NCBI RefSeq assembly: GCF_022811645.1
Contig: NZ_CP094534.1
Location: 3,100,001-3,164,000, forward strand
Origin: Hymenobacter monticola
Lineage (GTDB): Bacteria > Bacteroidota > Bacteroidia > Cytophagales > Hymenobacteraceae
Reading direction: 5' to 3'
DNA length: 64,000 bases
Below, piece after piece: positions 49,905-61,082 of this stretch. Each line of letters opens with the position of its first letter. Within the stretch, counting starts at the first letter, position 1. A program made the translations under genes and the position numbers. The notes beneath the pieces are model-generated. The model saw nothing but the letters and a program-made list of their open reading frames with translations, had not been told where the DNA came from and did no database searches.

Positions 49905-50558
49905 TTACAAATCGCCCTTGGCGGCGCGGCTGAGCAGCTCGCTGCGGGAGTTGACGCGGAGCTTCTCGTAGAGGCGCTTGACGTAGGTGTGCACCGTGTC
50001 GGGCGAGAGGCTGAGGCGGGCGGCTACTTGCTTTTCGCTCAGGCCCTCGGTTAGGGCTTGCAGCACTTCTTGTTCGCGGGCGGAGAGCAGGCCGGGCTGC
50101 TGGCTGGGCTGGGGCTGAAAGTGTTGCAGCGCCTTGCGGGCCACGGAAGGGGAGAGGGCCGCCCCGCCGTTGAGCACATCGAGGATGGCCTGCTTGTACT
50201 GGGGCAGGCTGGTGGCGTTTTTGATGACGTAGCCCGTGGCCCCGGCCCGCAGCGCCTGGAAAATGCGCTCGGGGTCGTCGTGCATGGTTTGCAGGATGAT
50301 GTCGGTATCGGGCAGGCGTTTTTTAAGGGCGGGCAGGGCCTGGATGCCGGTTTGGCCGGGCAGGCTCACGTCGAGCAGCATGACGCGGGGCGCGAGGCTC
50401 AGGTCCAGCTCGGCCCAGAGTGCCTCAATGGAATCGACCACGATGGGGCAGGTGAACTCGGGCTGGTGGCAGAGGTACTCGCGCAGCAGCTCGCGCACGC
50501 GGGCATCGTCTTCAACAATGGCCAGGCGGATGGGAAAGTGGGAAACGGACGTGGGCAT
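49905..50558 (-). CDS. NarL/LuxR-type response regulator
   Basis: 217 residues from ATG 50558 (TTG 50570 adds four). Receiver domain: IRLAIVEDDARVRELL, phospho-acceptor Asp63 in MLLDVSLPG, Lys in GYVIKNA. A LuxR-type HTH is at about 150-205: LSAREQEVLQALTEGLSEKQ, then VAARLSLSPDTVHTYVKRLY. The gene is convergent with the HisKA_3 kinase gene with 22 bases between stops, and divergent from the surface protein gene at 50719, with a palindrome in between. Confidence 0.93.
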   Translation of the reverse strand: MPTSVSHFPIRLAIVEDDARVRELLREYLCHQPEFTCPIVVDSIEALWAELDLSLAPRVMLLDVSLPGQTGIQALPALKKRLPDTDIILQTMHDDPERIFQALRAGATGYVIKNATSLPQYKQAILDVLNGGAALSPSVARKALQHFQPQPSQQPGLLSAREQEVLQALTEGLSEKQVAARLSLSPDTVHTYVKRLYEKLRVNSRSELLSRAAKGDL

Positions 50559-50607
50559 AAGCAAGGGCAAAGGTGCGGGCCTGCGGCGGGTTTCAGGGGC
50601 GGGTGGG

Positions 50608-50627
50608 TGTACCCTGTTTAGGGTACA
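50608..50627. promoter_or_regulatory. Palindrome, possible response-regulator binding site
   Basis: TGTACCCT-GTTT-AGGGTACA, perfect over eight base pairs. Read as TACCCTG-TT-TAGGGTA it has the 7-2-7 spacing known for NarL heptamers. It lies between the regulator gene and the divergent surface-protein gene, 111 bases before the latter's ATG. Confidence 0.55.
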
Positions 50628-50718
50628 AGCCGGTTTTTGTGCTCATGGGGCACTAGCGGAATTTCGCAGCTAGAATTCAAGCTTTTATTTCTCACGCACT
50701 TTCATCCAAACGCCCCAT

Positions 50719-52626
50719 ATGAAGCTTCATTTACCCTTACTGGCTGCTGCGGCCGCTGCACTGCCTATGGCTGCCCAGGCTCAGAACGTGGGCATCGGCA
50801 CGCCCACGCCCAATTCCAAGGCTGCGCTCGAAATCTCGGCCACCGATAAAGGGCTGTTGGTTCCGCGCCTGACGGCGGCCCAGCGCACGGCCATTGCTAG
50901 CCCGCCGCAGGGCCTGATGGTGTACCAAACCGACGGTACGGCCAGCGGCGGTACCCAGACCGGCTTCTGGTACTATGCAGGCAACCCCGCCGCCTGGGTG
51001 TACCTGAACCCAAGCGCCGGGCCCAGCGGCGCGGCCGGCGGCGACCTTACCGGCACCTACCCCAACCCCACGGTGGCCACCGGGGCCATCGGCACCACCA
51101 AGCTGGCCGACGACGCCGTGACCATTGCCAAGCTGGCCGCTACCGGCACGCCCAGCGCCAGCACCTTCCTGCGCGGCGATAATACCTGGTCCGCTGTCGG
51201 CGGAGGGACCCCTAGCGGCACGGCCGGTGGCGACCTGGCCGGTACTTACCCCAACCCTAGCGTGGGCACCGGCGCCATAACGGCCGCCAAGCTGGCTTCC
51301 GCGGCCGTGACTACTGCTAAGCTGGCCGACGCCGCCGTGAACACTGCTAAGCTGGACGACGAGGCGGTGACCAATACTAAGCTGGCCGATGGGGCCGTCA
51401 GCGCCCTCAAGCTGGCTTCTGCGGCCGTGACCACCGCCAAGTTGGCCGACGGAGCCGTGACGACCATTAAGCTGGCCGACGTGGCCGTGACCAGCACCAA
51501 ACTGGCCGACGACGCGGTGACTATTCCGAAGCTGGCCGCCACTGGCACCCCCAGCGCCAGCACCTACCTGCGCGGTGATAACACCTGGGCCACCATTGCC
51601 GCCAGCACCCCCGGCTGGAGCCTGACCGGCAACACGCTGGACGGCAACCAATTCTTGGGCAGCATCAACAACGAAGACCTGATTTTCAAGCGCAACAACA
51701 CGGAAGCCTTCCGGGTGTACAGCAACGGCCGGGTGACGCTGGGTAATAATTCGCCCGCCTCCTTGTCGGTGATGCTGGGCTTCAACGCCGGCACCGCCAT
51801 GACCACCGGCCAGAACAATACCCTCGTGGGGGCCAGGACGGGGCAGGACTTCAACGGCGGCAACGCCACCTTCATCGGCTCCGGGGCGGGGCAGAGCACG
51901 ACCGGCAGCGACAATACCCTGCTGGGCGCCTTTGCCGGCAACCGCCTGACCACCGGTACCAACAACGTATTCATCGGCACCCAGGCGGCCTATAATAGCG
52001 GCACGACCATTACCGGCAGCAGCAACGTTGTGGTGGGGGGCAGCGCTGGGAACGGGCTGACCACCAACACCAACAACATCCTGCTGGGCAGCAGCTCCAA
52101 CGCCAGCGCCGGCCTCTACGATGCCTACGCCATCGGCGCCGACGCCACCGTCACCCAGAACAACTCGCTGGTTATCGGCGCCGCGAAAGGCAGCAACAAC
52201 GCCGTCAGCGTGGGCATCGGCACGTCGGCGCCCAACAGCAGCCTGCAGGTAAACGGCACCTTTGCCGTGGGCGTGCAGACGGGCTACGGCGGCGGTGGCA
52301 GCCCCGGCATCGGCGCCAACGGCCTGGACCAGGGCCCGTCCAGCCAGACGGCCATTGGTGGCAGCTATTATGGCCTGGCGCCCAGCAGCGCCAGCAACCA
52401 GCACTACCTCCTGCCTGGTGCCGGCTCCTGCACCGGGCGCATCTACTACCTGCGCAACACCAGCGGCAGCACCGTGGCCAGGCTCTCCAGCAACAGCCCC
52501 ATCATCGACGGCACGAATACCGTCAGCGCTGGCAACACCTTCGACATGAACACCACGGGCTCGTCCAAGGTCGTCACGGCCATCTCCGACGGCACGAACT
52601 GGGTTATCATCCGCACCGGCATTTAG
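50719..52626 (+). CDS. Secreted tail-fibre-like repeat protein
   Basis: 635 residues from ATG 50719 with signal peptide to AQAQ. The start NVGIGTPTPNSKAALEIS is typical of Bacteroidota surface proteins built like phage fibres. Two blocks GGDLTGTYPNPTV and GGDLAGTYPNPSV are followed by a run of nine 10-residue units of the type AVTTAKLADG (DNA 51271-51540), and both end in SASTFLRGDNTW or SASTYLRGDNTW. The second half has LGxxAGxxLTTGxNNxFIG repeats as in trimeric head domains. It is likely a fibrous surface protein. A T9SS cargo gene follows 42 bases later. Confidence 0.8.
   Translation: MKLHLPLLAAAAAALPMAAQAQNVGIGTPTPNSKAALEISATDKGLLVPRLTAAQRTAIASPPQGLMVYQTDGTASGGTQTGFWYYAGNPAAWVYLNPSAGPSGAAGGDLTGTYPNPTVATGAIGTTKLADDAVTIAKLAATGTPSASTFLRGDNTWSAVGGGTPSGTAGGDLAGTYPNPSVGTGAITAAKLASAAVTTAKLADAAVNTAKLDDEAVTNTKLADGAVSALKLASAAVTTAKLADGAVTTIKLADVAVTSTKLADDAVTIPKLAATGTPSASTYLRGDNTWATIAASTPGWSLTGNTLDGNQFLGSINNEDLIFKRNNTEAFRVYSNGRVTLGNNSPASLSVMLGFNAGTAMTTGQNNTLVGARTGQDFNGGNATFIGSGAGQSTTGSDNTLLGAFAGNRLTTGTNNVFIGTQAAYNSGTTITGSSNVVVGGSAGNGLTTNTNNILLGSSSNASAGLYDAYAIGADATVTQNNSLVIGAAKGSNNAVSVGIGTSAPNSSLQVNGTFAVGVQTGYGGGGSPGIGANGLDQGPSSQTAIGGSYYGLAPSSASNQHYLLPGAGSCTGRIYYLRNTSGSTVARLSSNSPIIDGTNTVSAGNTFDMNTTGSSKVVTAISDGTNWVIIRTGI
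51271..51540 (+). repeat. Nine tandem 30-bp units coding AVTxxKLADx
   Basis: Nine in-frame 30-base units code for 10-residue repeats, for example AAVTTAKLAD and GAVTTIKLAD. The DNA units differ at synonymous sites, so it is not a very recent expansion, but two of the units (AAVTTAKLAD) are the same at the protein level. Phage fibre shafts use such repeats to make a triple-stranded helix. Confidence 0.85.
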
Positions 52627-52668
52627 GCGGTGGCCTGCCTGGAAATTTAGCTCCTGATGGATATTCCC

Positions 52669-54102
52669 ATGAAACACTCTCTCCTGCTTGCGCTGCTGCT
52701 CGGCGGCGCCCGCGCCGCCTTGGCCCAGGACCTGACCAACAACGGCGCCACGCTGACGCTCACCGGCGGAGCCATCCTCTCCACCCGCGGCACGCTCAAC
52801 AACGCCAGCGGCACGCTCGACCTGAGCAGCGGCGCCAACCAACTCTACGTGGGCGATAACCTGCTGAACGGCAGCGGCGCCACCCTCACGCCGGGCACCG
52901 CCAGCACCGTTACCCTCAACGGAACCGCCGCCCAGCAGCTCGACCTAAAAGGGGCCGGGCTGGCCAACCTCACGGTGAACAACACCAGCGGCGGCGTGGC
53001 CCTGCCCGCCAGCAGCAACGCCGACGTGGCCGGGGCCCTCACCCTCACCAGCGGCATGCTCACCACCGATGCTTCCTCGACGCTGCGGCTGCTGAACGGG
53101 GCCACGCTCACCGGCGAAACCAGCACCCGCTACGTGGCCGGCAACCTGGCCGCCGCAAAAGCTTCTGTGCCGGCGGGGGCCGTCACTGCTTTCCCCAACG
53201 GGCTTGCCATTACCCCCGCCGCGGCCCTCACCAACCTGACCGTGACCCGCACCGCCGGCCTCAACACCGCCCAGCTCAGCTACGGCACCAACGCCGCCGG
53301 TACCAACGCGGGCATCGACCAAATCTGGCGCACCTCGGCCCCGCTCACCGACGCCGCGGTACAACTCACCTGGCTGGCGGCCAACGACAACGGCCTCAGT
53401 AACCTGAGTAACAGCCAGGTGTGGGCCCGCACCGCCGCGCCGGTGGCGGGGTCGGGCTGGGCGCGCATCAGCGCTTCGCAGAACGCAGCCGCCACTCGTA
53501 GCGTCACGGGTACCGTGCCGGCTACGGCCGGCTTTTCCTTCTTCACGGTAAGCATTGCAGCCGAGCCCCTGCCCGTGACCCTGGTTGATTTCACGGCCCT
53601 GGCCGAAGGCCCGGCCGCGGTGCGCCTGCGCTGGGCCACCGCCTCGGAGCTGAACAACGCCGGTTTCACCGTCGAGCGTAGCCTCGATGGCCGGGCGTTT
53701 GCTGCCATCGGCAAGATGGCGGGCGCGGGCACCAGCACCACGGCGCACACCTATGCGCTGCTGGATGGCCAGCTGCCCGCCGGTGCCAAGCAACTCTACT
53801 ACCGCCTCCGCCAGGAAGATACCGATGGCGTGGTCACTTACTCGCCCGTGCGCTCCGTGGCGTTCGAGGTGTCGCCAAACACGCTATTCTCCCTGTATCC
53901 CAACCCCGCCCGGTCCAAACTCACCGCCGACGGCCTGCTTACCGGCGCCGCGGTGGAAGTCTTCGATGCGGTGGGCCGCCGCGTTGCCATCGCCACGGCT
54001 GATGCCGCCGGCGTGGCCCAGCTGGTGCTGCCCACCGGGCTGGCCACCGGCGTGTACGTGGTGCGCAGCGGCGCCCAGGCTCAGCGCTTGGTGGTAGAAT
54101 AA
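52669..54102 (+). CDS. Secreted protein with T9SS type A sorting domain
   Basis: 477 residues from ATG 52669 (MKHSLLLALLLGGARAALA), a signal peptide; an ATG at 52657 adds four residues. Residues 25-180 are Asn/Thr/Gly/Leu-rich strands (TLTGGAILSTRGTLNNASG) like a beta-helix surface domain; then comes LPVTLVDFTALAEGPAAVRL with WATASELNNAGFTVERS, and the type IX sorting signal with FSLYPNPARSKLTADGL and VYVVRSGAQAQRLVVE at the end. It is probably in one operon with the fibre-like protein. Confidence 0.9.
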   Translation: MKHSLLLALLLGGARAALAQDLTNNGATLTLTGGAILSTRGTLNNASGTLDLSSGANQLYVGDNLLNGSGATLTPGTASTVTLNGTAAQQLDLKGAGLANLTVNNTSGGVALPASSNADVAGALTLTSGMLTTDASSTLRLLNGATLTGETSTRYVAGNLAAAKASVPAGAVTAFPNGLAITPAAALTNLTVTRTAGLNTAQLSYGTNAAGTNAGIDQIWRTSAPLTDAAVQLTWLAANDNGLSNLSNSQVWARTAAPVAGSGWARISASQNAAATRSVTGTVPATAGFSFFTVSIAAEPLPVTLVDFTALAEGPAAVRLRWATASELNNAGFTVERSLDGRAFAAIGKMAGAGTSTTAHTYALLDGQLPAGAKQLYYRLRQEDTDGVVTYSPVRSVAFEVSPNTLFSLYPNPARSKLTADGLLTGAAVEVFDAVGRRVAIATADAAGVAQLVLPTGLATGVYVVRSGAQAQRLVVE

Positions 54103-54145
54103 GCGCACCAGGCCTGTAAGCAAACGCTCCGGTCTTCACAACCCC

Positions 54146-54196
54146 GCCGCCCACTGGTTTTCATCGGCTAATGAAAACCAGCGGGCGGCTTTATTT
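54146..54196. terminator. Bidirectional hairpin terminator
   Basis: GCCGCCC-A-CTGGTTTTCAT pairs with ATGAAAACCAG-C-GGGCGGC around CGGCTA, then TTTATTT. It lies between the T9SS gene and the convergent glycosyltransferase gene (stop at 54195). Confidence 0.85.
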
Positions 54197-55331
54197 AGGA
54201 AATGGAGCTGATACTACCCCACAGCCGCCGCAGCTCCTGCTCCTCGTGCTGCCAGCTGAGCCGGGGTGCAGCAAGGCGGCAGTTGGCGGCCAGGTACTGG
54301 TAGCGGGCGGGCTCGTCGCGCAGCAGGCGGTTGAGGGCGCGGGCCAAGGTAGTGGGCGCCAAATCAGAAACCAGCTCGGCCACGTCGAACTCGTCATTGA
54401 GGGTGCGGTATTCGGGGAAGTCGATGAGCACCTGCGGGATGCCGGCGTGCACGTAATCGAAGAACTTGTTGGCCAACGAATAATAGTAGCTAAGGCCCAC
54501 GTTTTCGAGTAGCATGATGCCCACGGCGGCGTGGCGCGTCACCTCACGCAGCGCCTCGGGCAGCACAAAGCCGCGAAACTCCACCTGCCCCGAGGCCAGC
54601 AACCCCAGCCGTTCGGCTTGTGCCCTTAGGTCGGCCGATAGGTCGCCCTCGCCGCAAATCACCAGCCGGCCCGCCACCTGCGGCATAGCGTCGAGCAGTT
54701 GCTCCAGGCCGCGGCCCACGTTCAGCGCGCCCTGGTAGAGAATGTAGCCGCCGGGCGGAGCAGAACTTGTCGCGGGCGGCAGCGTTTCCCCGTCGCGCAG
54801 GCGGCTCACGTTGCGCACCACGCCGAAGGGCCGGCCGTAGCGCCCCTCAAACAGCCGGGCCAGGGCCGGGCCCACGGTGTAAGCCAGCCGGGCGCGCGGC
54901 ACGATGAAACCCTCCACCCAGCGCCACACGCGCTGCACCGCCGGGCGGGCCACCACCTCGGGGACTTCGGTAAACAGCTCGTGGGCATCATACACCAAGG
55001 GCTGGCCGCCCAGGCGGGCGCGCAGCCACACGGGCAGGGCCGTGTCGAGGTCGCAGGCGCACCAGGCGGCGGCGCGCTGGCTTAGCAGGTAAAAGAAGAG
55101 CCGCAGGTTATACTCCACATAAAACAGCTTGCCCTTCTGAAACCAACCGCGCAGGCGGTGCTGTTGGTAGGGCTGCGGGGTGAGCGGGGGTGAGGTGGGC
55201 CGCTCCCAGCCCACCAGCTGCACTTGGTAGCCGGCCGCGGCCAGGCTGCCGCATATGCGCTGCATCCGCTGGTCGAAGCACAGGTCGGTGGTGACGGCGA
55301 AGAGCAAGCGAAGGGCGGAGGGAAGCGGCAA
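54195..55331 (-). CDS. Glycosyltransferase (GT-B fold, GT4-like)
   Basis: 378 residues from TTG 55331; there is no ATG upstream in frame. N-terminal Rossmann part: LLFAVTTDLCFDQRMQRICG, and PLVYDAHELFTEVPE, a frequent sugar-acceptor side motif. C-terminal part: GGYILYQGALNVGRGLEQLL, VICGEGDLS, FRGFVLPEAL, and MLLENVGLSYYYSLANKFFDY, which provides the nucleotide-sugar binding Glu. It likely builds a cell-surface polysaccharide. A decayed copy of its last 40 codons is at 46681-46800. Confidence 0.9.
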   Translation of the reverse strand: MPLPSALRLLFAVTTDLCFDQRMQRICGSLAAAGYQVQLVGWERPTSPPLTPQPYQQHRLRGWFQKGKLFYVEYNLRLFFYLLSQRAAAWCACDLDTALPVWLRARLGGQPLVYDAHELFTEVPEVVARPAVQRVWRWVEGFIVPRARLAYTVGPALARLFEGRYGRPFGVVRNVSRLRDGETLPPATSSAPPGGYILYQGALNVGRGLEQLLDAMPQVAGRLVICGEGDLSADLRAQAERLGLLASGQVEFRGFVLPEALREVTRHAAVGIMLLENVGLSYYYSLANKFFDYVHAGIPQVLIDFPEYRTLNDEFDVAELVSDLAPTTLARALNRLLRDEPARYQYLAANCRLAAPRLSWQHEEQELRRLWGSISSIS

Positions 55332-55460
55332 AAGGCAATGCGGACACTGCCAGGGCCGTTCCGCGTTAGTCGTTAATTTATTTTGGCCAAATTTACGCCG
55401 CGGCCCGGCCCGGCGCAGGCTATATTAGCAGGAAATTCAACTCGCAGGACGCGTTATTGT

Positions 55461-59132
<3,672 letters not shown>

Positions 59133-59187
59133 TACGGCCTCACTTTCTCCTGTTTTCTACCACTAAAACCACCCCAACCCCACGCTC

Positions 59188-59574
59188 ATGTCCGTCGACA
59201 ACCAATCCAAAACCATTCTGATTGCTGAGGACAGCTCGGTGATTCTCAACCTCACCCGCAAAATTCTTGAACTTCAGAAGTACAAAATCGTGCTGGCAAA
59301 AAACGGCGGCGAGGTGCTGAAGCAAATCGAAAGCAACCCCGTCGATTGCGTGCTGATGGATATCAACATTCCCGTGAAGGATGGGATGCAGTGCACCCGC
59401 GAAATACGGGCCCACGCCGACCCCAAAATCAACAAGCTGCCCATCATCGCCATCACCGGCAACGCCAACAATTACTCGATGGACCAGTTCCGCGAGGCCG
59501 GCGTGACCGACTACCTGCCCAAACCGCTGGACTTCGACGCCTTGGTGCGCGTGGTGAAGCAATACGTGGGCTAA
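59188..59574 (+). CDS. Stand-alone response regulator receiver protein
   Basis: 128 residues from ATG 59188, 55 bases after the hybrid kinase stop. The receiver fold is complete: ILIAEDSSVILNL, phospho-acceptor Asp58 in CVLMDINIPVKDG, Thr in IAITGNANN and Lys in YLPKPLDFDAL. With no output domain it works as a phosphorelay carrier or through protein binding, most likely behind the Hpt domain of the kinase upstream. Confidence 0.93.
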   Translation: MSVDNQSKTILIAEDSSVILNLTRKILELQKYKIVLAKNGGEVLKQIESNPVDCVLMDINIPVKDGMQCTREIRAHADPKINKLPIIAITGNANNYSMDQFREAGVTDYLPKPLDFDALVRVVKQYVG

Positions 59575-59580
59575 CCAATT

Positions 59581-59655
59581 GGTGAATGGGCGAATGGGTG
59601 AATGGGTGAATGCGCACGCGGCCGTTCACCCATTCACCCATTCACCCATTTACTC
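59581..59655. repeat. Inverted array of GAATGGGT units
   Basis: Units GTGAATGG repeat three to four times (59581-59611), then the inverse units TTCACCCA repeat three times (59625-59654). It forms a stem of about 28 pairs between the receiver gene and the metallo-hydrolase gene, ending just before the ATG at 59662. Confidence 0.8.
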
Positions 59656-59661
59656 AATAAA

Positions 59662-60429
59662 ATGGTTGTAACGTTCTTAGGTACGGGCACCTCGTCGGGC
59701 GTGCCCATGATTGGGTGCACCTGCGCCGTGTGCCGCTCGCTCGACCACCGCGACAAGCGCCTGCGCGTGTCGGTGCACGTGCAGGTGGACGGGCGCAGCT
59801 TCGTGATTGATTCTGGGCCCGATTTCCGGCAGCAGATGCTGCGGGCGGGCATCACCCATCTCGATGCGCTGCTGTTCACGCACGAGCACAAAGACCACAC
59901 GGCCGGCCTCGACGACATCCGGGCCTTCAACTTCCGGCAGCAAACCGACATGCCCGTGTATGGCGAGCCGCGCGTGCTGCGCCAGCTGCAGCAGGAGTTT
60001 GCCTACATTTTTGCGGAGAACAAATACCCCGGCGTGCCGCGCGTAACGCTGCACCCCATCGAGCGCGACGATGTGCCGTTTGACGTGCAGGGCGTATCCG
60101 TGCTGCCGCTACGGGCCATGCACCACCGCCTGCCGGTGCTGGGCTTCCGCATCGGCGGCTTCTGCTACCTCACCGACGCCAACCACCTCGGCCCCGAAAC
60201 CCGCGCCCAGCTGCGCGACGCCGACGTCATCGTGCTCAACGCCCTGCGCCGGGAGGAGCACATTTCGCACTTCACGCTGGCCCAGGCCCTGGCGGTGTTG
60301 GAAGAAGCCCAGCCCAAGCGGGCTTTTCTCACGCACATCAGCCACCAACTGGGCCGCCACCAGGATGTGGAGGCCGAACTACCGGCCTGGGTGCGGCTGG
60401 CGTATGATGGGCTGGTGATGGAGGTGTAA
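59662..60429 (+). CDS. MBL fold metallo-hydrolase (PhnP-like)
   Basis: 255 residues from ATG 59662. TFLGTGTSSGVPMIGCTC with VCRSLD gives the extra Cys-rich element of PhnP-type enzymes; the metal motif is FTHEHKDHTAGLDDIRAF, then His in RAMHHRLPV, Asp in CYLTDANHL, and a last His in LTHISHQLGRH. PhnP cuts cyclic ribose phosphates; Bacteroidota have this version as a near-universal gene outside phn loci, so the reaction remains open. Confidence 0.9.
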   Translation: MVVTFLGTGTSSGVPMIGCTCAVCRSLDHRDKRLRVSVHVQVDGRSFVIDSGPDFRQQMLRAGITHLDALLFTHEHKDHTAGLDDIRAFNFRQQTDMPVYGEPRVLRQLQQEFAYIFAENKYPGVPRVTLHPIERDDVPFDVQGVSVLPLRAMHHRLPVLGFRIGGFCYLTDANHLGPETRAQLRDADVIVLNALRREEHISHFTLAQALAVLEEAQPKRAFLTHISHQLGRHQDVEAELPAWVRLAYDGLVMEV

Positions 60430-60464
60430 GCCGAGGGCCGACGTAGGCGACGGCCGCTGCGCTA

Positions 60465-60911
60465 TCAGTCCACGCGAAACGTGAGCTTGATGTTTTCTTT
60501 GGTGGCCGCGTGGTAGTCGCCTGGCACTTGCCATTTCAGATAGGTAAGCACGTAGCGTCGGCCATTGGCGCGCACGCTGGTCGTATCAATCCAGTCGGCG
60601 CTTCTCGAGCCCAGGATGACGGGCATGGTTAGCTGTTGAGTGCCACCCTGGGCGTCGGTGATGCGAAGCGTAGGCCTGGCGTAATCGGCCATGAAGCAGT
60701 TGGCATTGCGGGGGCAAATGCTGAATTGAAGGTCGGTTACGGTGATGGTCAGTTCGGGCTGAGCAGGTTGCGGCAAGCTGGCCTGCTGCCGGTAAAGCAA
60801 AGCGAAATCCTGGCTGAACCCGGCGGCAACAGCTGCGGGACTTTCGGCATCGTTCTTTTTGCAGGCAAACAGGCTGAGGCTTAGGGCAGCGAAAAGGAAA
60901 TGCTTGCTCAT
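60465..60911 (-). CDS. Putative MbnP-like or DUF-type lipoprotein
   Basis: 148 residues from ATG 60911. The signal ends in LSLSLFACKKND, a lipobox. The mature part is beta-rich with two cysteines (ICPRNANCFMADYARPTL), and ends in ENIKLTFRVD. I do not recognise the family with confidence. It is convergent with the metallo-hydrolase and divergent from the NFACT gene. Confidence 0.6.
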   Translation of the reverse strand: MSKHFLFAALSLSLFACKKNDAESPAAVAAGFSQDFALLYRQQASLPQPAQPELTITVTDLQFSICPRNANCFMADYARPTLRITDAQGGTQQLTMPVILGSRSADWIDTTSVRANGRRYVLTYLKWQVPGDYHAATKENIKLTFRVD

Positions 60912-61082
60912 GAAATACTGAATTGAAAGGAGGGGCGTAATGCTAAGTATGGCGTAGCGGTGTGCTTGACCACCTCGGACCCAAACTCGTTGCACGCACT
61001 CGCCTAAATTTCCACAACTTTTCTGCGCCGGCCTTTGCTGTTTGAATTCAGGCCGCTGACTTCCTGCTAATTGTAACGCTTC

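Noticed and set aside
50737..52842. 701-codon open frame opposite the fibre-like protein
   Set aside because: It mirrors the repeats of the plus-strand gene, which has a signal peptide and known repeat types; no independent evidence.
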